From: Plakobranchus ocellatus
Taxonomy: Eukaryota; Mollusca; Gastropoda; Plakobranchidae
Reading direction: 5' to 3'
Length of the DNA stretch: 31,409 bases
NCBI GenBank assembly: GCA_019648995.1
Contig: BLXT01004656.1
Coordinates: forward strand, 438,252-469,660
The position numbers were made by a program, and so were the translations under genes. The notes beneath the pieces were generated by a model. That model was not told the DNA's origin. It saw only the letters and a program-made list of their open reading frames with translations, and ran no database searches. Of the stretch, positions 1 to 10,625 are shown piece by piece; the first letter of the stretch is position 1, and every line of letters starts with the position of its first letter.

Positions 1-520
1 GGGGGGGGGAGGAAGAGCAGGTTCAAGTGATTCTGATTTATAGTTACAACCAAAAGTTTCACAGTTTCAAACACATTGGCTCTTTGAATAATAACATGGT
101 ATCATTCCTCTGGGAGAAGATTGCAGTATTTTCACTTTTTTAAATGCAGGTGAAATGAAGTAAATATGCAACAACCATTGATCACAGTTCCTAGGTATGT
201 AAAGGTAAGGTTCAAAAGAGAGAACAATGCAAAGTTGATCCTGATAGGGCCACAAAATCTGTCCACAGACATGCTAAGGAAGCATCAGCAGGAGTTAAAT
301 TTTTAACTTTCATCATTAATTATCACTGAAACACTTCCCTTTTTTCAAAGGATCCTGAAAGGATTGTGCAGTCTTTAATGATAATGTTGCTCTAATTTCC
401 TTCCACAGATCTCTTGTCTCCAAAACCATGTAGTTTTGTGATATTTCATTCTCAAATAGAATTTTTTAAAATACTATCATGCTGTCTGTGTTTTCACATT
501 TAAAGGTAACAACATCAATG
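1..520. other. Downstream flank of MEAK7; no gene recognised
   Basis: AT-rich sequence with no convincing coding region. The window opens with nine G residues. The 62-codon minus-strand open frame here has no recognisable motif and is probably chance. Confidence 0.5.
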
Positions 521-521
521 C

Positions 522-527
522 TTTATT
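522..527 (-). terminator. Candidate polyadenylation signal of MEAK7
   Basis: AATAAA on the minus strand, about 44 nt after the stop codon. This is a plausible poly(A) signal, although AATAAA is common by chance in DNA this AT-rich. Confidence 0.45.
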
Positions 528-570
528 ACTCATCAAATATTTGTCACTCAACAAGCTAAACCCACTGGTT

Positions 571-837
571 TCAAAATTTCACATTTTTACCCTCATTACT
601 AACCTTTGCTTCATCGCCATATTCATCATCATCATCATCGTCATCATCTTCATCCTCATTGTCTTTCTTCTTTCTTCCTACAGCCCAGACCTCGATATAA
701 TCTATCTTAAACTCTGGCTCCTCAGAGAGCTGTGGGCTGCCATATGTGGTGCATCCCTTGATTCCCGCTTTGCTGTGGCCATGATCAAATGACTGGTCAA
801 TCCAGAGACCAAAGTACTCAAATTGGCCACCCATGCC
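571..837 (-). CDS. MEAK7: MEAK7 terminal coding exon 7 and stop
   Basis: 88 codons plus TGA at 573-571. The acceptor is TTATGTCCAG. It begins GMGGQFEYFGLWIDQSFDHG and includes CTTYGSPQLS and EVWAVG, typical of the end of the TLDc domain. The tail is strongly acidic (NEDEDDDDDDDDEYGDEA) and is encoded by a GAT/GAC-type repeat. Confidence 0.92.
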   Translation of the reverse strand, partial: GMGGQFEYFGLWIDQSFDHGHSKAGIKGCTTYGSPQLSEEPEFKIDYIEVWAVGRKKKDNEDEDDDDDDDDEYGDEAKVSNEGKNVKF

Positions 838-3800
838 CTGGACATAACAAAGTAAAGATAGGAAAATGTTTTAAACAATCAAGGTTGATGAAAAATCTGC
901 ACAAAATCCTTTGCAATTAAAATTATTTTGAAGCGTACGTTACATTAGAATGAGAAAGCATAAAATATTTCAAAACTTATTCAGTTTCAATTTATTTTTA
1001 TAAGCGCATTTCCCAAGATCATAAAAGAATATTTCATTGTAATTCTCTTTCAGGAATAAATAAATAGTTGGCTTTTTACTTTAATGCATTTTATAAGAGA
1101 CAAATATAACAACATCTTAAAGATTCTTACATTGAATTTTATCAGTTCATCAGCTTACAAATACATACATTGAAGACAGTCTTTTTTTTTGAAAGACTAT
1201 TTGTGTTTGGACATTGAAACCAAAAAGAAAATGATTCAACTGCAAGGTATTGGGAATGCTTCATTATCTGGGTTTCGAAGACACCTTATGTAGCAAAAAG
1301 TTGCAGACACAATTGAAGTCCACGCACTTTGTGCACTCAAAACTAAACAGTTGAGACTGGACCAGACTGAGATAGTAGATACTTAAGCATAGGCTACCTA
1401 GTGAAAGGTGATTGGTTCTATTTCCAGCAAGGGCCAATGAATTTTGTCAGCTCCCCTAAGTCTGATTCTGTGGCAACTTTAAGAAAACCCTTAACAATTT
1501 ACCAGATATGTATGTTACATTTCTTAGGCTAGATGCACATTGGAGGCAACACGACTTGTAACAGCCGACATAAAGGACTGTTGTGTTGCAGTTACTATGC
1601 ATTACCCAACTACAAATAAGCCTGATAATTTGAGTAACAAGACTGTCCTACCGGTTCATGTAACAACAGGCAGTAGAATTATAGTGTGATCCAAGAGAGG
1701 GACTGAATTAATGTCAAGCTGTAATAAACAAATGATAGCTCCGACACCCTGCACTGGATAAAAGTTGCAGCCAACTTGGTATGCTTTCACACAAAAGAAA
1801 CAAGAATGTTTCCAAACATGTAAAGTTGGACACCAATATGGTGAAACCCTTATTCCACCTTACTACATATATATTTGAGTGTATTTTGCAGTTTTACTTT
1901 TATTGATATCTTAATCAGAACTAATGCTGTGTTATTTTAGAAGAAACTAATGTTAATATACAAGCCTATATTTTTTCCTTCACAAAATGCCAACAGAAAA
2001 ATTCTGCCAACAAGCTTGATGGGTTTTTACTGCTGGGAGCAAAATTGGGTAACTAGGTTTCTTGAGACCAGCTAAAAAAAACTAAAAGCAAAGGCAGCAT
2101 ACCTCTCAATGCTGCCAGGACCTTCTGCTCCCTCTGAGTATGGGATCCACTTTAATTTTTGTTTCAGACTTAACAGAAGAGATTGTTCATGTAAACCCAA
2201 ACCATATCACCAATTATTCGATTAAAAGGGTTAAAGTTCTGAAAAAAATATTTACATAAGAAAAAAAATGTAATCAATTTCTTCCACAAAAATCGCTTTC
2301 CTGATCAATTCCCTTTCTTTGAAGTTTATTTAACAGGCAATTTTACAACTTATAACACTTCCCTATGTCTCTACTCTCCACACAAAAAGTTGTCACATTA
2401 TTGTGCATGAAACTAACCAGGCCATTAGGCAATGTCTGCTGCTGAGTGTTCAGGTACATGTAGTTGCTGTTATATCCTGTGGGCTTGTACATATTGAAGA
2501 TGGAACCCACTTGGAAAAGAAAACACGCATGATCTCCTGAAATTTAAAAAAAAAAAGTGATGTGAGAACAAAAAGTGAATGTTATCAGTTAATAATTTTT
2601 CATCCATCAAAAAATGTTACAGATAACTCTAATGCATATTCTTTTCACCATCAGGGTGCTGCAACATGTAGAGGAAAAAAATCTGTGTTCATTTGAAGTA
2701 ATTTAACTAATAACCAGCAAATCAGAAAAGCAAATTGGAAAAAAAAAAATTAATTGATTTCAATGTTAATAAAAAATGTTAAAACTACAGTAAAGAAACA
2801 AAGTACGCTATGGGTTTCAATTCAATGTGAACAAATAAATTTTGAATTAGAGTAAAGAAGCAAAAAAGAATTAAGGGTTTTCAATCCATCTCTTTAAAGC
2901 TTGAAACAATTAATTAAAGCAATCACTATAAAATGTCACAGGATACCTATGAACTTTGGACCTATTCGCCATGGTATGGAAGCAAAGCCTCCAAATATGC
3001 GCTTTTTCTTGTCTTTCACAACCAGTACACTTGGCTGGCCAGCACCTGTCACACACTGTAGGAATCGGGAAAAACTGTGGCCGTGTAGGACGTTGCTATA
3101 GATTAACTTCCATTGCGTCTGTAACTCCATGGGTAGAGCGGCATTCAGAAACAGCACTGAGCTAAAGTCCAGGATGGTACTGAACCTTGACCAGTTAGTG
3201 TCTCTCACTTGTGGCAGTCTGGGCTGAAAGATGATCTGGTGGGGCTCCGTGGGCTGATAAGAGCAAGGGCAAAAATAGAAAAATCAAAATGATGCACTGT
3301 TTAATAATATCACTATCAGGCATAGTTCCAAATCGGACATAAAGTAAGAGGTGTAAGATGCCATTTCATTGAACGATAATTAAATGAGGGTTAATCTTTC
3401 AATGTTATTGTGGCTTATCTGAAAGATCCACCTAGACAACCAAACTGCCAATAAATATTAAAAAATAATTTAAAATTTTCGTAAATTGTTTTGTTTTTAC
3501 ATTTCAAATTTAGTGCTGATTTTCAAAATAGTTTCCTCTTCATTGGACATCCTGATTTCAACATTTTTGATGATTTAAAAATATTACTTTTGCGTGTTTC
3601 TTGCTGAAAATAAATGGTATTTCTCCCATTTAATTGGTCTTAAGCTCTAAACCCTGGCACAGAAGAAAAAATCTGATTTTAATTGAAATGCATCAATGAT
3701 CTTTGCCATTCTAATTTCCTAGTTTCCAAAATAAGCAAAACCAAAAAGCTGTTTGATTCTTAATTCAATCCTTACATTTATCCACTACATAAAAAAAAAA

Positions 3801-6800
3801 AATCCAATGTAATCAAACTTCCTGTTACATTGCTTTATTGAGCAAAACGCTCATAGAAATAGAGATATATGAAAATTGTGTGTCTAGATCTCGTTTGATA
3901 GTCCATATTGTCTCGACTTCTAAACAAGCTAGGCGATAAATTTTACATCATAGCAAACTAAAAATGTTACTAATTCTTATTATATCAAAAAGTCATGATT
4001 TAATATTACTGGAAATTAGACTTCATAGGTGTGCATACAACATTCACATACATAAAACTGGAAGGTTCCCTTCAACACCTGTCGAAGCACCTGCAGAAAT
4101 ATATGACAGCGTGACAGCCATTCCTCGACCTGATCAGCATGAAAACTCAAAGTTGGGCTGGTTTCTGCTGGTTCATCATTAGGACCCACAGTCAGATTAT
4201 CTTCTGCATTTAAAACACAACATAATGTTAGCTTTCTATGTTTCGATGCAGTCAACGCTGGTCTATATTTTGCTCTGATATCAAGTCTCTGGCTTTAGGG
4301 AGGCATTTAGAGGATCTATAAAATTATGACATTTATGAAATTTGGTGGAAAGGTAGATCAGTTTTAACAATGCAAATCTGAGAAATTCAACAGCAATCAA
4401 AAGATAAAAGTTTTTTTCCTTAACGTTTTATTTTTCAAAAACCATTATATATTTTTGTCCAAAATTTGCTTTACCCTCTGCTTCTTTCAGACTTAGAACG
4501 CTATTAGTTGTAAGCAAAACTTTTTAGATAGACAACAACCGCAAAAAAAAAACAAATTTGTAGAGGTATTGAAATTTAGATCCAGATCTAGATATTGATC
4601 TAAATACTAGTCAAGGCCTAAAGTTAGCAAAGATATTTGAATCAATTTGATTAAAAATGGGTGTGGTATAGTGGCTAAAAGGTCGATTTTTTCAATCCAA
4701 GTTTGATCCTTTGATATGCCTAATATTTCCCTCAATGAAGCTATCCTCAATAAGTTTAAAACAATTTTTCTCTTAGAAAATGCAACAGCTAAAACGATTT
4801 TGAATAAAAAAAAATCCAATCAGAATAAACTAAGAAACGAAAAGCAAGATCATGTTGACATTGCATTTGTATACTAAGGAATTTGATAATCGAGGATTGT
4901 GTGAACATGCTCATTCTCCAAAAAAAGTTTTTGCAAATCTTTCCCAAAATTCAGTATTTTACTTGAGCAACATACCAAGTTATCTTTGTTTATCAAAAAG
5001 TTATATTCAGAAAAGTTTTCAGATACAAAATTTGTTTTGAAGATAAACTGTTTTTACAACTTCCAAAATATTTTACAAAAAAAAATTGGAAAGAAATCAT
5101 ATACAGATTTCAAACGCAGTTTAAAAAAAAAACAAAAAAAAAAAAAACAGGGGCCTCACCTGCTTTCAGAAGAGAACTGAGCAAAGAGCAGGCAAGCCGT
5201 TCGTGTCTTTGCTCATCAGCCTTGTTAGAGAAAATCCAGCTTTGATAGGCGGTACAATGCGCAGTCAACAATTTCTCATAGCTGTGCAAAATGGTACCTA
5301 CAAACTGATGAAAATAAAAGTGAAACCTCTTAGATTTTACACTTTATGAATATAAATGGTTAAATTAAAGTATTGATGGGCAAAGAAATAAGATTCACAC
5401 TTTTACAAAAGCAGACACAAAGAAAAATCTATATATAGGTAGCATTATAGAATATCCAGACCACAATAGAAACTGATGATTCTAGGTTAACTACAAAAAA
5501 GTACACTTTACAGAAATAGCTCCATATTTCATAACTGTAACTTTCCCCACAAAGGTGTGATAATATTGGAAAAAGTGATATAAATAAATGTTACTTCAAT
5601 TCTTGACCAGGTCATGATGATAAACACAAAATAAACTAAGAGCGTTTTATTTTTTAATGTTGCAAATACTCAAAACCACAAACAATTGAAAAGTTTGATT
5701 TACTATTCATAACAGTATGAAAAATTTCTGTAGCATATGTTGAATTTTCAATGAATACACAGAATTCAGTTAGGAACATCAATAAGGAAATAACTGAAGA
5801 CAGTTGACAGAGAACTTCTATCAGGCAACCGACCTGCACTAGATCTGAGGCTGGTATCGGTGAAGGATTAGTGGAGGCTAGAAAAATGCAGGCATGACTC
5901 AGCTCTGTAACATCGCCCTTGAGTAATACTGCCAGGTGGGAGGCAAAGTGGTGAAAGTGGATCACATTTTCATGTGGGTGATGTGTGGAGTGGGGATGCG
6001 AGTGATGCCGGTGGTGATGGGGGTGACGGGAATGGTGCTTATGTTCGGGCACAGGGCCCTCAATCATATAAAATAAGCGGCTGCTCGTGAGGTGGTCCAA
6101 CACAGGAGTGGTGAAATGCTACAAGAAGAAAAGTAAAGAATAAATCACACAAAACAAATCCTGATTAAATCGAGTATTACATAACATGATACAAAAAAAA
6201 CTGAATTATACAGTAATTTACATAATGCTTTATGTATATGTAGGTTCAATTTACATGAAACAATTTGTGATGTAAACTGATATTTTAAAAAGCAAAAGAA
6301 TAAAGATTATATGGCTGATTGAATTTTTCAGTCAAAAGTTGACCTTGCTTGAAATATTTTTAAACTATACAAATATTTTTCCTCGATCATTTGTATTCAT
6401 AAATTGTCATTTGAACTGGAAGACGACAAATTCTTTCTTTAAAAAGGCTAATTCTTTTTTACAAGTGATTCAGCCTGACATTCTGAATATATAGTCATTA
6501 AAGTTTATAACAGCTTGCAATCATTTAAATATAAATCTATAATATACACAATATATATATAGCAGTCTCACAAAAAAGAGTTGAGTTGCAGGTCTATATT
6601 GCTTAGATCAACTCAAAATATGAAGGTAAAGGAGTTTAAATTCATAATTACTTTCTGTGTACAGAAATCTAAAGCATGTCTATAGAAAGTCCCCCACATA
6701 GAGAAATGAGCAGATTTCACCCCTCTAGTTAACAGTTTTCATTTTAAAAAGTCAATTCATTTTATGAGACTTTTTTTTTTTTTAAGTCTTTCTTGACACC

Positions 6801-7025
6801 ATTAAACACTTCATAATTAGAGAGGCTTGATTATTTTCATTTTTATATAATCCAAAAGTCTGTTTCACAATCTACAAATCTGAAACTCACCAATAAATTT
6901 TCTTTGTTGAAAGTTTTATGACTGTGAGAGATGGTGCAAAAAATATCCTGAACTCGTGCTCTTTCCTCCTCCGTGAATAGCAGTTCATGTTTGACATCGG
7001 ATGATTTACTCTCTGATCCTCCCAT
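571..7025 (-). CDS. MEAK7: MEAK7 / TLDC1, TLDc-domain mTOR-associated protein (7 coding exons, complete)
   Basis: Spliced gene with coding exons 7025-6891, 6118-5834, 5304-5160, 4203-4079, 3253-2947, 2536-2418 and 837-571. All have AG/GT borders and the phases are consistent, giving about 460 codons (human protein about 456). The N-terminus is MGGSES, with Gly2 and Ser6 as in a myristoylation signal. Residues 1-230 form the EF-hand-like/helical region, with a His-rich insertion at about 71-94. The TLDc domain (about 240-440) shows LHGHSFS, FGGFAS, YMYLN, LPNGLGMGGQ, YFGLWID and EVWAVG, all recognisable from TLDC1. The protein ends in a poly-Asp tail. Known for the family: MEAK7 sits on lysosomes and supports an alternative mTOR pathway through S6K2. 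Function here is inferred from homology. An AG lies three bases before the ATG, so a 5' UTR intron is likely. Confidence 0.93.
1535..1608 (+). repeat. Copy of the 9.3-10 kb repeat family inside MEAK7 intron 6
   Basis: The stretch CATTGGAGGCAACACGACTT...AAGGACTG...TTGCAGTTAC resembles the unit end found at about 9629-9691 (TGGTGGCGACGCGACTT...AAGGACTGAGTCGCAGTTAGC). It marks an interspersed repeat family present at least twice in this window. Its boundaries were not resolved. Confidence 0.55.
2418..2536 (-). CDS. MEAK7: MEAK7 coding exon 6 (TLDc)
   Basis: 119 nt, phase 1 to phase 0. Acceptor AAATTTCAG, donor GTTAGT. It encodes FLFQVGSIFNMYKPTGYNSN, then YMYLNTQQQTLPNGL, matching the TLDc segment of TLDC1 (TGYNDHYMYLNHGQQTIPNGL-type). 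Confidence 0.91.
2947..3253 (-). CDS. MEAK7: MEAK7 coding exon 5 (TLDc core)
   Basis: 307 nt, phase 0 to phase 1. Acceptor CTTATCAG, donor G|GTATCC. It carries the start of the TLDc domain, with FLNAALPMELQTQWKLIYSN, LHGHSFS and RIFGGFASIPW. These are the strongest family-level matches in the gene. Confidence 0.92.
4079..4203 (-). CDS. MEAK7: MEAK7 coding exon 4
   Basis: Phase 1 to phase 0. Acceptor AAATGCAG, then residues EDNLTVGPNDEP and VEEWLSRCHIFLQ. This resembles the vertebrate VIEDWVFRVPHVAIFL stretch immediately before the TLDc domain. Two in-frame CAG|GTG donors lie 12 nt apart, ending the exon at 4091 or 4079. I chose 4079 because it keeps VLRQ and aligns better. Confidence 0.82.
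5160..5304 (-). CDS. MEAK7: MEAK7 coding exon 3
   Basis: 145 nt, phase 0 to phase 1. Acceptor TTTTCATCAG, donor G|GTGAGG. It encodes an alpha-helical segment beginning FVGTILHSYEKLL, aligning with the vertebrate TEDLVGSVVHVL region. A poly-A/T tract (about 5120-5150) sits just beyond the donor. Confidence 0.86.
5834..6118 (-). CDS. MEAK7: MEAK7 coding exon 2 (with His-rich insertion)
   Basis: 95 codons, phase 0 at both ends. Acceptor CTTCTTGTAG, donor CAG|GTCGGT. It begins HFTTPVLDHL and ends ASDLVQ. The stretch ASHLAVLLKGDVTELSHA matches the MSHLLKGNSEEKSL-type region of vertebrate TLDC1, which places the exon securely. Between them is a histidine-dense segment (5972-6043) with no counterpart in the human protein as I know it. 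Confidence 0.88.
6891..7025 (-). CDS. MEAK7: MEAK7 coding exon 1
   Basis: Residues 1-45, ending NKENLL, phase 0, with donor GTGAGT at 6890. The ATG at 7025 follows TTTCAGGGC, so the coding start lies just inside an exon whose 5' border looks like a splice acceptor. The MGGSES start fits N-myristoylation, as in the vertebrate orthologue. Confidence 0.88.
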
Positions 7026-9029
7026 GCCCTGAAAGACCCAAAGGTATCTAAATTTGACTGAAAAGAAGTATTCGGGTGTTTTTCCTTTAACTTCATAATT
7101 ATTCTATAAAAGCATTTATCAAAACAAATGTGAAGGTACCTGATGTTGAATGGATTAAGACTATCATATTATCCGTATATGCTTCAATAAAATCATAAAT
7201 GATACTAGCTACGTTTAGATAGAATCATGGATGGAGCTTGGGTAAGAGCCAAGTAGAGCTTGAATATGAAAGGGATAAAGCCATTCAAAGTAGCATCCGG
7301 GCTGAGAGTTCACATTTTTATCTTGAGACATTCTTCCTCAAATATATTTCATCACGTCAAGACTCTATTAGGGCTTTCTAAAATTTTTTTGAGTAAACGT
7401 TATAATGGTAATATAAAGATATAAATCTAGCAAAAAAGATCTTAATATATCCAATGGAAGATTTCACAAAAGCTCAAAAAAAAAAAAAACCACAACAAAA
7501 TCCAGTTTTAAAAGGGCAGACAAACAAACGGCTAAAAAGCCCATCAAGATCTTATTCTAGTCAAATTTCATTTATAAAGTCTCTATTTACAGAAACCAAA
7601 TCGATTTTAAAAAAGCCTACATGGAACTGTCCCCAATCGTGTCAATGCTTTTGAAGCTCTGAAATATTTTCAAAATATAATTTCTGAGGATGAGCTCTGT
7701 CATGGTACCAGAACTTTTTGTACCACCCTAGATCTGTGGCTTGTCCGGCCTTCCTTTATTGTATTTTGCTAGGGGGATATAAATAGTTTTGGTTTTTCCA
7801 CAATATCCAGAAAAATTCTATTGCCTGCTGCAACTGGCCAATTTTCATTTATAAACAAATCGTCTAACAACTATAAGTGTCACCACAAGCTGATAAAGAG
7901 AGAATGGCTGAATAAGTAAATGAGTGCATGGCCAGTGCTGCAAAATACTGGTGCTGCTTGACCTATCAAAATAGCATTCTTTGACCCCATGTCAAGTTGA
8001 AAGTCCCTAACCATGAATGGGAAAACCTCTATGCAACCATTTGTTTTTTTGTTTGTTTTTTTTTTTTGTTTTTTTTGGCAATTTTAAAAATCAAACAAAA
8101 ATTTAACTATAACGAATTATTTCATTCAAACAATATCTTTAATTATAAAAAAATGTTTTAAAAAATATGATGATCTCAGATCACCATCTTGAATAATAGA
8201 GGCTGATTTTTTATTGCTCAGGTTCATTAAGCACTTAATTTAGAAATAAAACGCATGTGATCTCAAGAGACTTTTATTTTCACGTCAATCTCTGTGATGA
8301 GAAGTTGGTAAGCACCATAGCAGTCTAGCTTTCACTTCAGCAACTTTACTTTTTCTTGTGTATACATTTCTATCTTACCTTTAGATCCCCTAATAATAAT
8401 GATTGGGCTTAATGTCTTCTAAAATGGTCAATCTTAATCTCGACTAAAGATTCTACTGTCTAAAAAGGAAAATCACGAGATCTACCCTGATTTTTATGTA
8501 GGCCTGGGCCTAGGCCTAGATTCAGGAGATCCAGATGAATTCAGCATAAAAGCGAATGGTTTTGCCCCTACAATTTTTAAAAAGTCACTTTGATTTTAGG
8601 TGCTCTCGATCTATGTTGACACTTTAGGATTTTTTTTTCTTTTCGAAGTTTAATATATTATTTTGAGTCAAGGAAATCTTCGAGCCTGTGGCTGACTCAG
8701 AATAGACTCTTACTCTTAGCCTTATCAAGAACAGAACGTCAAGAACGACCATGACATTGGCTTTATTTATTTACCTTGGTACAAAGCTATTCTCTTCACT
8801 CAAAAGAGCGGCTTTCCTAGCAAGTAAAAAAATACCAGGCCTGTTGATATCGCAGACAATAACAACGTCTCACACGAAGACAAAGCGGGATTGACAAAAG
8901 ACTATTACAAAAGGCAGGCGAGAAACAAGAGGTTGAGTGCAGTCCGACAGTTGGTCAAACAAATAAGCAGAGAGATAGGAATAGTTTCAGGCGGGGAAAA
9001 ATGTTCTACTTGAAGGGTGCAAAAGAAAA
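7026..9029. other. Upstream side of MEAK7; no gene recognised
   Basis: AT-rich DNA with A/T homopolymers (8047-8080 T-rich) and a small palindromic cluster built on AGGCCT near 8500. It probably holds the 5' UTR intron and promoter of MEAK7, since the coding exon starts with an acceptor-like TTTCAG. No promoter element could be placed with confidence. Confidence 0.4.
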
Positions 9030-9295
9030 AGTTTATAATAATTATTATTTGATGAGGAAGAGGCAACAATGATTTTTAGGACACATTTGCCGAAACAAGG
9101 GTTTCGAACATTTAGCAATCACTGGAAAAATTGAAGGCAAACGTAGACTAGTAGATGTAGACAGAGAATAACTGTTATTGAAAGGCTTTAGTCATGGGCA
9201 ATATATAAAAGTAGCAACAACAAGTTTGTAATATTAACTAAGAACAAATTTGAGTGGAGGAACAGGATCGCCAATGTCTGTTCCAGACTGGGCAC
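9030..9295 (+). mobile_element. 3' tail of a non-LTR retrotransposon (reverse-transcriptase C-terminus), degenerate
   Basis: Reading forward from about 9050 gives FLGHICRNKGFEHLAITGKI then EGKRR, and later EWRNRIANVCSR. This is the conserved C-terminal tail of endonuclease/reverse-transcriptase proteins of RTE-like non-LTR elements. In-frame stops (for example TGA before FLGH) and frame changes show it is dead. A second, inverted copy lies at 12175-12425. Confidence 0.7.
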
Positions 9296-9308
9296 CTTAA
9301 GCATAGCT

Positions 9309-10013
9309 GACACAGGAGGCGACGCGATTTGTGATGGCCGACAGGACGGACTGATATCGCAATTAGCGAAGGTCCTCACTGGAGGCAGCAGTTCACGTGT
9401 CCAACAATACATGTTTTGAAATATTCTCTTTCTTTGGTGCGAGCGCACACTAAGTCGGCTACTTGTCGAAGCGTTAGAGCTATCCTTTGTGTTTTACAGC
9501 CTGATGTTACGTCAGTGGCTCTGTTGGATAAAGGAAAGGGGGGTGCGATTACGTGACCACGCATAATTCTACTGACCATTGCCGCGCGAAACATGAGGCC
9601 AATCTTGTCACGCAAATCGCTAACCGTAGGCCCACACTGGTGGCGACGCGACTTGTCATGGCTAACTTGAAGGACTGAGTCGCAGTTAGCGTAGGCCCAC
9701 ACTGGAGGCAGGAGGCAGCATGCAGTTCACGTGTCCAACAACACATGTTTTGAAATACTCTCTTTCTTTGGTACGAGCGCACACCAAGTCGGCTACTTGT
9801 CGGAGCGTTGGAGCTATTCTTTGTTTTTTACAGCCTGATGTTACGTCAGTGGCTCTGTTGGATAAGGAAAAATGGGTGGGGGGGGGGGGCATTACGTGAC
9901 CACGCATAATTCTACTGACAGTTGCCGCGCGAAACACGAGACCAGTCTTGTTACGCAAATTATCAGGCTAACTTGTCGGTGGGTAGCGCACAGTAACTGC
10001 GACATCAGTCCTT
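9309..10013 (+). repeat. Tandemly duplicated inverted-repeat element (two units of about 320-340 bp)
   Basis: Unit A (about 9309-9630) and unit B (about 9631-9975) share long blocks: CAGTTCACGTGTCCAACAA, AAGTCGGCTACTTGTCG, ACAGCCTGATGTTACGTCAG, CACGCATAATTCTACTGAC. After unit B, 9986-10013 is an inverted version of 9670-9691 (AAGGACTGAGTCGCAGTTAG). This looks like a non-autonomous DNA transposon that duplicated or inserted next to itself. Open frames on the minus strand here are repeats of one another and show no known domain. GC content is higher than in the flanks. Confidence 0.65.
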
Positions 10014-10054
10014 AGAACCTGCAATCCAAGAACATGAGACAATCCAAAATGCAT

Positions 10055-10135
10055 CACTATCATCAGCAGCAGCAGTAGCAACGATAACAGCAGCAACAAA
10101 AAAAAAAAAAAACAACAAAAAAACAAACAAAAAAT
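10055..10135. repeat. CAG/CAA-rich and A-rich simple sequence
   Basis: A run of CAGCAG, CAACAG and CAACAA triplets passes into A-rich CAAAAAAA sequence. It is simple repeat DNA, possibly the degenerate tail of a retroelement. No coding call is made. Confidence 0.6.
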
Positions 10136-10304
10136 ACAGACAAATTAGACTATAAGTAGAAAATGGAGATAATTATAGACTAAGAGATATTGGTGAAGAC
10201 AGACTTGACTATTAAAAAAAAAAAACATACTAGGAAGAGTTCTTTCAATTCAATGTCCAACAAAAATGCAAGCTCCACTTGGGAGAACAACATTGATAAG
10301 TTTC

Positions 10305-10625
10305 TTGATCTCTCTCTCTCTCTCTCTCCTCTCTCTCACTCTCTCTCGCTCGATCTTTCTCCCCCTCTCACTCAATCTATTTCTCTCTCTGCCTCTCTGA
10401 GCCACTGTTTGAATATTTATCTGATTCTCTATTTTTTTATTTTTCTTTCTCTCACTCTTTCTGTTTCTTCCTGTACCTCCTATCAGTCTCCGTCCGTTTG
10501 TCTGTCTCACTCTCTGTTTTCTCTCTGCCAATGTCAGTCTCTATCTGTCTGTTCGTTTACACAGTCACGCACTCAGCCTTTCTCTTTTGTCACNNNNTCT
10601 CTCTCTCTCTCTCTCTTTCTCTTCA
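10305..10625 (+). repeat. Long CT-rich polypyrimidine tract with a 4-base assembly gap
   Basis: About 300 nt of imperfect (CT)n with CTGT and TTTC interruptions. NNNN at 10594-10597 lies directly before a pure CT run. The long open frames on both strands here are low-complexity artefacts. The gap means the true repeat length is unknown. Confidence 0.9.

Noticed and set aside
541..792. 83-codon plus-strand open frame with many Ile/Phe residues
   Set aside because: It is the antisense of MEAK7 exon 7 and its GAT repeat; the minus strand has clear TLDc homology.
9188..9958. Several overlapping minus-strand open frames sharing peptides such as RATDVTSGCK
   Set aside because: They are repeats of one another in the duplicated element and have no known domain; likely non-coding repeat sequence.
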